Shown here one piece after another: positions 57,179 through 64,000 of a stretch of DNA of 64,000 nucleotides (position 1 is its first letter; every line of letters starts with the position of its first letter). The notes beneath the pieces are model-generated. The model was not told where the DNA came from, ran no database searches, and was given only the letters and a program-made list of their open reading frames with translations. A program made the translations under genes and the position numbers. The stretch spans positions 6,133,733 through 6,197,732 of the forward strand of contig CM019068.1 of the NCBI GenBank assembly GCA_009667805.1. Direction: 5' to 3'. This DNA comes from Leptobrachium leishanense. Lineage: Eukaryota; Chordata; Amphibia; Anura; Megophryidae.

Positions 57179-58281
57179 CCCCTTCACCGCTGTGTGCTCA
57201 GCTCATTTTTACCGCTTTCGCTCATCATGTTTAAACGCAATTTGAAGTCACGTTTTATTATACGACGCAGACATATTAGATCTCGTTCTTTCTGGCAGAC
57301 TCCGCAGATTCATAATATATCATTTTTATATGTATACGTCATGTCCTGCCTGAATATTATAACAAAAAATGCAATAAAATGTGAATTTTTAATCCTGTAA
57401 AGTGTTTTTTTTTTTTTTTTTTCACATTTTATACCATGGGCGTTTGCGGTTATGTTTTCCATGGGGTACGCTGTTAAAAAAATTTGAAATGGGAACTCGT
57501 TAAATTTTTTTGGGGGGGAATTACGTGATTTTTAGCAAACGCACCCCATAGAAAAAAATCACTAGTGCAGCATCATTGTTCACATTATAATTGAAATGGA
57601 ACCAATATTGCTGCATTAATAAAAATAACACACAAAAAAAACATGTTTTTATTTTTTTTTTATTTTGTTTTTACTTTGAACCTAGTCATGTTTGGTATTC
57701 TTCGAAAGGCCGTGACCCCCTGGGTGCCACGGTTCTGGAGATATCGGGTTTCAAACGAACCCCTTATCTCCACTAGGGGATTTCCTTGGGAAATCCCCAG
57801 GCAGCTAGGGGTTCCCCGGCTATCTGACGTCATCGCGCTCTGCGTCAGGAGGCGAGGGGGAACCCGGAGGTAGAGCTGCCATACAAGATGGTGGCCCCCA
57901 CCGGAGCTAGATTGCGATCTGGTATGTGAGGGGTTAAAAAAAGCAGCGCTTTAAAGGGCAGACACTGCCCTTCAAAGCAGTGCTTTTTTTTTTACTTTAA
58001 ACCCTCCTGATTGGGAGGGAGAGGGATCCAAAAGGATCCCCCCTCCCTTTCAGGCTATCTCCTGGCATTGCCGCGGGGGGGGGGTCGCCTGGAAATGACA
58101 TCATGGCGTGATGACGTCATTTACGTTGGGGGCTGGCCTATCTTCAGCGTCTGGGACCCCGGACAGAGAGGTGAGTATCTCCGCCATGGGGTCCCGCTTG
58201 CGAGTGACGTGTGCGGAACGTCCTCCGTATATAGCGGGAGTCAATGAGGACGTTCCCCACACGTCATCCGCAGCGAAGGGG
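57179..58281. mobile_element. piggyBac-like non-autonomous element (TTAA duplication)
   Basis: CCCCTTCACCGCTG at the left and, inverted, CCCCTTCGCTGCGG at the right, each flanked by TTAA (57175-57178 and 58282-58285). TTAA duplication with C-rich inverted ends is the piggyBac signature. The interior includes an inverted pair GGAACGTCCTC/GAGGACGTTCC near 58216-58256. No transposase. Confidence 0.8.
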
Positions 58282-58387
58282 TTAAATATGATTTGTCTGG
58301 ATGTATAGCTTTGAGCAGTGTGTGGCTGTTCATGTATCACACGTACTAAATAGTCCTGCACCTGGAAGAGGAGATTTTATGAACTAT

Positions 58388-58548
58388 CAGGGTTATTCAG
58401 AGAAAGGTGAAACTTAGGAGTATTGGCAGGAGAAGAGAACAATCTAGACCAAATAGCTGATTTGGAAAGTGAGATAAAATGGGAGAATTTTTCTGGTTTA
58501 GCTATTTTGACCTGGAATTATCAATTCACCCTCTGTTGAATAGACCTG
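58388..58548. mobile_element. MITE copy of the CAGGGTTATTCAGAGA family
   Basis: Starts CAGGGTTATTCAGAGAAAGG, contains AGAACAATCTAGACCAAATA, ends GTTGAATAGACCTG. Located in the gene B intron between exons at 56567 and 58684. Confidence 0.75.
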
Positions 58549-58683
58549 TACATGCGCGAAAAGAAAAATGAGAGAATTAGCAAATCGATATAATGTCTGT
58601 TTTTAACGTTAAAGAGAAATTCCGATACAAGATGGAATGTGATGCTATAAACAGAACAGGGAGAAATAAATGTTTATATTTAC

Positions 58684-58759
58684 CAAATGTTTCCATCACC
58701 ACCTGGAAATAAACTGTATGAGCCGTCCTTATTTTTGAAAGTCAGTTGTGTCTGGTACC
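58684..58759 (-). CDS. gene B exon after the thioester (GYQ..DGSYS)
   Basis: 76 bp; acceptor TCTTCGCAG, donor GTAAAT. Reads YQTQLTFKNKDGSYSLFPGG then DGNIW across the next junction. It corresponds to the thioester-domain strand-helix GYQRQLNYKHxDGSYS of A2M proteins. Phase joins both neighbours exactly. Confidence 0.93.
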
Positions 58760-58954
58760 CTGCGAAGACAAGAGACGCTGCGTGAAGCCCAGGGGTCATC
58801 GCACACGATTTCCTTTCCTCCTATAGGACTAATGATTACTCTGTGTCCTGCAAACTCATTAGACGCCATTAGCAATGAATGTCTGCCCTGCGTTAAGGTT
58901 AATTAATGATTATTTAAGGTTGGTTATATTTCAGTCTGGTGCATCGCTCTAGAC

Positions 58955-59127
58955 CAGTGTTTCTCAAGTCCGGTCCTTAAGTAACCTTAACAGGACAGGT
59001 TTGCAGGATATCTGCAGCGCAGGCCAGGTGATTTGATTTCTTAGTGATTGCAGCATTCAGTCTGCACTTCCCCAAAGTAATCCATAAAATCTGGCCTGTT
59101 AGGGGGACTTGAGGACCAGAGCCGTTC
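58955..59127. mobile_element. hAT-like MITE (CAGTGTTTCTCAAGTCC)
   Basis: The left end CAGTGTTTCTCAAGTCCGGT and the right end GGGGGACTTGAGGACCAGAG are imperfect inverses. The middle shares GGACAGGTTTGCAGGATAT with the copies at 14040 and 23387. Confidence 0.65.
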
Positions 59128-59610
59128 CTTTGGATCTTTACGTTTATTCCCACTGCTGCCAACTGCTTCACGAGTCTCATTAAACCAGAGGAAAGGCTTT
59201 CCGAATAATAATCTTTTAATTGATTGTGCTTTCTGCTTCTTTACTGTAGTTTATGTCCGTTATGTCCCCTCTCCCTCTCAACACTGAGCAAATCGGCAGA
59301 TACGCCGAGCGTCGCAAACCAGCGCGTTAAGGGTCCCAGAGCTGTGTCTGCAGTGCGCCGAACCCTGAATAAAAAGGGTTAAATCTTTAGGGAGAAAGTA
59401 GGTAAATGGTTTATTTTTCTAAAATGCTTCTGTTACCAGAACGTGTTTATTAAAATGAAGAAAAGAGAGAAATCTGAAACATTTATTAAGCCATAATAAA
59501 GCAGGTTTCCCGATTCATTCCTTATTAAATGGTTAAAAGAAAAACGTCTTAACCCTAAACACCCCTCTTGAAATGATAAATAATCCATGCTGTTTGCGTC
59601 CGTCACTAAC

Positions 59611-59787
59611 CTGTGCTCAAATGTTTCCGAAGCTTCTCTTCGATCTCAGGTGTCAGGTGGTTAGTTCTGTTTAAATATTTATAAACTCGAAGAGCAGTAT
59701 AAAAACTTGCAGCGTTCTGCTCGCCACATCCGGTGGGAAGGTTGGTGACGTCTTCGACATTTGCAATAGCGTTACTAAGGATGTCAC
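59611..59787 (-). CDS. gene B exon with the thioester site
   Basis: 177 bp, entering in phase 1 and leaving in phase 1; acceptor CTCTGGCAG, donor GTTAGT. Reads DILSNAIANVEDVTNLPTGC then GEQNAASFYTALRVYKYLN. GCGEQ carries the Cys and Gln that form the internal thioester, so covalent trapping should be possible. The flanks differ from the common PYGCGEQNM: Tyr is Thr and Met is Ala. YLNRT keeps an N-glycosylation sequon at the position of YLNET in human A2M. Confidence 0.95.
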
Positions 59788-60054
59788 CTGCCAGAGAAGA
59801 GGGTATAGGATGTCACTCACAGACCGCACTCAATCCATACACAGATAATATCTGAAGAATATCTCATGCTCTCTGCTCTTAGCTGAATATATATATTAAG
59901 ACGTGATCTGGTACGAACATAAGAACACAGAGTTTCGATTGGTCACTCAGCTCCCTTTGTACAAGATGAATGTGACAGTGTCAGTTAGTGGAGTTGTGTT
60001 CACATATTATTGGGTGATTTGAATGAAGACTGTTTTGTCTACAATATCGCAGAT

Positions 60055-60722
60055 AACATGGCCGAGGGGACGTGTGGCCATGGGGACGTGTGGCCGAGGG
60101 GACGTGTGGCCGAGGAGACGTGTGACCGAGAGGACGTGTGGCCTAGGAGATGTGTGACCGAGAGGACGTGTGGCCTAGGAGACGTGTGACCGAGAGGACG
60201 TGTGACCGAGAGGACGTGTGGCCTAGGAGACGTGTGGCCGAGGAGACGTGTGGCCGAGAGGACGTGTGGCCGAGAGGACGTGTGGCCTAGGAGACGTGTG
60301 ACCGAGAGGACGTGTGGCCGAGGAGACGTGTGGCCGAGAGGACGTGTGACCGAGAGGACGTGTGGCCTAGGAGACGTGTGACTGAGAGGACGTGTGGCCT
60401 AGGAGACGTGTGGCCTAGGAGACGTGTGACCGAGAGGACGTGTGGCCTAGGAGACGTGTGACCGAGAGGACGTGTGGCCTAGGAGACGTGTGGCCGAGGA
60501 GACGTGGGGACGTGTGGCCTAGGAGACGTGTGACCGAGAGGACGTGTGACCGAGAGGACGTGTGGCCTAGGAGACGTGGGGACGTGTGGCCGAGGGGACG
60601 TGTGACCGAGAGGACGTGTGGCCTAGGAGACGTGGGGACGTGTGACCGAGAGGACGTGTGACCGAGAGGACGTGTGGCCTAGGAGACGTGGGGACGTGTG
60701 GCCGAGGGGACGTGTGGACTTG
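60055..60722. repeat. 18-bp minisatellite (GACGTGTGGCCTAGGAGA), about 37 copies
   Basis: Variants GTGGCCGAG/GTGACCGAG/GTGGCCTAG and GAGGAC/GAGAC alternate, so 36- and 54-bp superunits occur. It lies in the gene B intron upstream of the thioester exon. Confidence 0.93.
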
Positions 60723-60881
60723 CACTGTGATATGTATCATGGTAAACCAAAGAACAACACAGGAGCTTGACGCCCCAATACTGGGTATTTTTATTTGGAG
60801 AACAGCAAGGTTCCAGTGTTTATCAAGCCGACCTTTCTGTTTTTGTATGCGACACGATAAATGAGTGAAAGTGATCATACT

Positions 60882-62090
60882 TGTCACGGGATGGCCCAGC
60901 ACCCTCAGCCAGGGGCGGTGCAGTGACAGTGGGGACATGGACACTCGGGTGTGGTGGCACGCACCTTGTTTTCGTTATTTTATTTAGATGTGACATTGTG
61001 TGGTGTGGTGTAATAAAGTGTTCCCCGTTGATTATGGTGTGATGTATTTTTCCCTTTGTTTGCCTTGCTCGCCGCCATTTTCCGATTCTTGTGGCGCAGT
61101 TGGAATTTCGATTCGGAAAATGGCCGATTCGAACCATCCGGTTCGAATCGTAAAATGGCCGATTCGGACCATCCGGTCCGAATTGGCGACTCCCTGAAGG
61201 ATGGTGGCCAATGGGTCCCGGGAGGGCGGGCAAGGAGTCCCATTGTATTCTAATTATATTGAGAAGTAATAAAAGTCTGTAATGTAAACAATAAAGGCAG
61301 TTCCTGCAGTACATTCAGCTGTGTCTGGTGTGGCTTGATTCTCCGCCGTATCTTCGGATCTGAGTGTCCCCCGAGGCCTCAGAGTACGGTGCCCCATCCG
61401 ATCCGAATCGAGCGCGCTGACCCTGCATCGAGCATCAGGGCAGCGGCGCTACATCAGAAGATTCGATCGGGGAACTTCGGAGATCCGATCCGAATCGAGC
61501 GCGCTGACCCTGCATCGAGGATCAGGGCAGCGGCGCTCCATCAGAAGATTCGATCGGAACCAACACAGCGATCCGAACCGAACGGCCCCGCCGGGAGCCG
61601 CGCATCGGCCGTAGCGGTAAGACTCGTCCTTTCACTTGGTCCCGCCAGATCCGAAGCGCCCTTCCCTATCGATCCGAAGCCCTCCAGTTCCGAACCGACC
61701 CTTCATCCCTTTCCCGACCCGAAACATCGCCGCTCAAGATCCGAAGAAACCTCCGCCCCCGGATCGGAAACGTTTCCCACTTAAGAACCGAAACGTTTCC
61801 CCATAAGATCCGAATCTTCCTCCGCAGCTGTTAGGGCTGATTCCCGCAGGCGTCCCACATCCGCCAGGTCAAGAAACCAGTTGCTCGGGACGCTGAGTGC
61901 TACATGGCTCAGTGGTCGGACTGGTTTCAGGCAGGGGTCCCCGCCACCGCCCGCTAACCCTACCCTAGGGTCACGCCAGGCCGCACGAGACGCCGAGTGG
62001 GCGCCACTCGGTAGTCGGGCCAGCGGTAAGCGACGGGGTCACGCAGATTGAGCACACCCGCAGGCGGAACAACATCTCCATTCCGTCATA
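60882..62090 (+). repeat. 5' LTR of the Gmr1-like element
   Basis: Starts TGTCACGGG and ends ..TCCGTCATA just before C-TGG of the primer-binding site; 1.2 kb. Several AATAAA motifs (near 61011, 61268 and 61290). The downstream half has GATCCGAA and GGTAGTCGGGCC motifs shared with the inner element. The 3' LTR is outside the window, so the exact ends are inferred. Confidence 0.8.
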
Positions 62091-62141
62091 CTGGTGGCAG
62101 CGGTGGGATCGCTCTCTGCAGACCCCAGGGGGACCCTCATC

Positions 62142-64000
62142 ATGATCAAGTATTCTGCCTATAGGCGGGACGTCCTGCGCGGGATGCTGGAGAATCGGGC
62201 GGTGTCCCGGGCTCCAAGAGTCGGGAGACCCTGATAGAGGAGTTGAGGAAGATAGATCAGGCGGAGGCGTTCGCGGAGTTGCCCGCGGACCCAGTACCGG
62301 CTGCCGTCCCCGCTGAGGTCGAGGATAGCGAATTCTGCCGGAAGATGCGGGAGCGGATCTCCATGATGGGTCCGGCTCCATCGGAAGCAGAACTGAGGAA
62401 ACTGGGTCGGGAACTCGGTCAGGAAGAGGAGAGGGAGAGAGAGAGGGTGCACGAACTGCGGCTGGCCGAAGTGCGAAGCCGGCGGAGCAGCCGCTCGCCA
62501 TCAGACCGGTATGCCGACCGGAAAGTGCCGTTCCAGGCGTTCAAGGAGTTCCGGGAAGCTGAGGAAGAGATCGAAAGCTATCTCCAGGACTTTGAGCGCC
62601 TGTGTCGGGTGCATGAAGTGCACCGCGCCGACTGGATCCGGATCCTGGCGAGCAAGCTGACCGGTCGGGCCGCCGAGGCCTATCGCACGGTGCCGGACGA
62701 CGAGGCCACTAGCTACTCGCACGTAAAGCAGGCGCTGCTGAGTAGGTATGCCGTGACCCCCGAAGCCAGCCGGATGAAATTCCGGAATTCTCGCCGGCCC
62801 AGTGGCGCCACTCACGTGGAGTGGGCCCATCGGCTGCAGAGGGACCTGCGCACCTGGCTCTCGGGAAGCCAAGCGGAGTCGGTGGCCGAGATCACTCAAC
62901 TGCTGCTGCTCGAGCAGTTCTTCGAGCACACACCCTCCGCTGTCCGAGAGTGGGTGCGCGACAAGAAGCCCTATACGGTGCAGCAAGCGGCCACCTGGGC
63001 CGATGAGTACACGGACACCCGGAAGCTGACGGGGGGGGAGCGGCCTCTGGCCAGCCGTCCCATGCCACCCGCCCCACTACTTCCACCACCTCCACCACCC
63101 GTGGTCCGGGCGCCTGCAGCACGGGCTCCTAGCCGGCCCACCAACATGGCTAGCGTCCGCTGTTACGGGTGCAACCAGGAGGGGCACTACAAACAGCATT
63201 GCCCCAACCGCCCGGAATTGACCCGGCCGGCCGGCAGGCCATCGCTGGCGGCCCATTGTTGCGACGCCGGAGCTCCGTGGCCGGAGGCCCCGGAAGAATG
63301 GTGGGAGCAGCTGCACGAAGCCGACCCAGTGCAAGCCGCCGCGGATGACAACCGCCGACACCACCGCCAGGCGGTGTGGATCAACGGGCGGCCCGCTGAG
63401 GGGCTGCGAGACTCCGGGGCTACGATCACCCTCGTCCGGCCCCACTTGGTCCCGCCAAGCGACCGCATGCAGAGCACCGTAGCGGTACGGGTGGCGGGAG
63501 GGAAAGTGCTCCGGCTGGAGACAGCCCGGGTGTACCTGGACTGGGGGAACGGGGAGAAAGAGGTGCGGGTGGGGTTGCTGAGACACTTGCCGGCCGAGGT
63601 ACTCCTGGGAAATGATCTGGGGCAGTTAGTGTCCGCTTATTCCACAGATGCAGCTACCCCGGTTACCACTAGGCAACAGAGCCGACGCCACGACCAGAGC
63701 ACTCCGAACGGGACCCAGGTGAGACCCCCACCAACACCCTCCCGACCTCCCAAACCTCCCAAACCTCCCAAACCTCCCAAACCTCCCAAACCTCCCAAAC
63801 CACCTCGACCTCCGCGACCCCCCAACCCTTACCGATCCCCTCGACCTCCCCGACAGGCCAGAACCCCAGGCCCTTCCCGCCCTCCCAGTCCGTTATCCCC
63901 TTCCCGGCCTCGACGGGACTCGATGCTTTTCCCTTCGCTTGACTTCCCTTCCCCGTGGTGTACCCCGGAGACTCTGCGCCACCAGACGCAAACCGACCCC
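62142..64000 (+). CDS. gag-protease polyprotein of the Gmr1-like element, one N-terminal frameshift, incomplete at 3' end
   Basis: ATG at 62142 opens MIKYSAYRRDVLRGMLENRA and hits TGA at 62232. Homology continues in a frame open from 62165 through the window edge (612 codons), so one frameshift lies at about 62195-62231. In order: acidic helix (QEEERERERVHELRLAEV); SCAN-like capsid (FREAEEEIESYLQDFERLCR to QQAATWADEY, about 62530-63010); CCHC zinc knuckle CYGCNQEGHYKQHC (63161-63202); aspartic protease with DSGA at 63410-63421 and HLPAEVLLGNDL near 63585-63620; then a (PPK)n Pro-rich linker (63720-63810). The other active-site features fit a retropepsin. Apart from the shift, the copy looks recently active. 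Confidence 0.88.
63161..63202 (+). other. CCHC zinc knuckle in gag
   Basis: C-x2-C-x4-H-x4-C spacing (CYGCNQEGHYKQHC), the nucleocapsid RNA-binding motif of LTR retroelements. Confidence 0.95.
63752..63806 (+). repeat. (CCTCCCAAA)n short tandem repeat encoding PPK
   Basis: About six 9-bp copies in frame with the polyprotein, giving a Pro-Pro-Lys linker after the protease. A small insertion/deletion-prone site. Confidence 0.9.

Larger units (their letters stand above)
33285..59787 (-). other. gene B: alpha-2-macroglobulin-family gene, 3' half (13 exons)
   Basis: Thirteen exons joined in consistent phases encode the last ~492 residues of an A2M-family protein, from the thioester exon to the stop codon. 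Members are large secreted protease inhibitors that trap proteases; the thioester covalently binds the attacker and the C-terminal domain is exposed for clearance by LRP1. Seen here: GCGEQ thioester, all exon boundaries on GT/AG, no stops or shifts, a C-terminal Cys pair, and AATAAA. There is no anaphylatoxin or C345C domain (so not C3/C4/C5) and no GPI-type tail (so not CD109). Bait region and N-terminal macroglobulin domains are off the right edge. Sub-type (A2M, PZP or A2ML1-like) cannot be fixed. Confidence 0.93.
60882..64000 (+). mobile_element. Gmr1-like Ty3/gypsy LTR retrotransposon, 5' part, runs off the window
   Basis: 5' LTR, primer-binding site TGGTGGCAGCGGTGGGAT (from 62092) and a long gag-protease frame. 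The LTR start TGTCACGGGATGGCCCAGCA and the block GAGCACACCCGCAGGCGGA correspond to the inner element at 19151. The gag resembles the SCAN-like capsid of Gmr1-like gypsy elements, from which vertebrate SCAN domains are thought to derive (published family knowledge). Inserted antisense to gene B in an intron upstream of the thioester exon. RT and integrase would lie beyond 64000. Confidence 0.88.

Noticed and set aside
59611..59787. Complement C3/C4/C5 as identity of the thioester gene
   Set aside because: The gene ends with the A2M-type receptor-binding domain (YDYYE, EYNSPC, stop) with no C345C/netrin domain, and exon sizes follow A2M.

Overview
The window reads as vertebrate, most likely amphibian (frog), nuclear DNA. 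It has spliced exons of the alpha-2-macroglobulin (A2M) family, a dense mix of transposons typical of frog genomes (Ngaro- and DIRS-type tyrosine-recombinase retroelements, Gmr1-like Ty3/gypsy LTR elements, hAT-, Harbinger- and piggyBac-like non-autonomous elements, a tRNA-derived SINE, CR1/Rex1-group LINE ends), and an unusual number of long minisatellites. No bacterial gene, CRISPR array, rRNA or stand-alone tRNA gene was found. The organism call is inference; the A2M and transposon calls rest on readable motifs and splice sites.

Host genes. Two A2M-family genes lie tail to tail. Gene A (+ strand) enters from the left and shows only its last coding exon, 42 bp at 608-649, ending in a stop codon. 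A possible 3'UTR exon with AATAAA lies at 8570-8680. Gene B (- strand) runs from 59787 down to about 33285. Thirteen exons with matching phases and consensus splice sites encode the C-terminal ~492 residues: thioester (GCGEQ), alpha-helical thioester domain, CUB-like/linker part, receptor-binding domain, stop and poly(A) signal. Its 5' half lies beyond the right edge. No frameshift or stop is seen in the 13 exons, so gene B looks functional.

Layout. 140-545, an 18-bp minisatellite; 608-649, gene A exon; 990-6409 and 7741-8450, 34-bp and ~42-bp arrays with a hAT-like element (6418-7740) inserted among them; 8725-9812, a 26-bp array; 10.0-14.2 kb, old repeats and LINE ends; 14159-23391, a non-autonomous LTR element carrying a second, younger LTR element inside its right LTR; 23950-28108, a 33-bp array with ~0.8-kb higher-order units; 28.5-33.0 kb, a decayed Ngaro-like element; 33.3-59.8 kb, gene B, whose introns hold six more tandem arrays and many DNA transposons; 60055-60722, an 18-bp array; 60882-64000, the 5' LTR and gag-protease of a Gmr1-like element that continues off the window.

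How it fits together. The only host coding function visible is that of A2M-type protease inhibitors. Everything else is repeat expansion and transposon nesting. Target-site duplications allow several insertions to be placed exactly and ordered in time.
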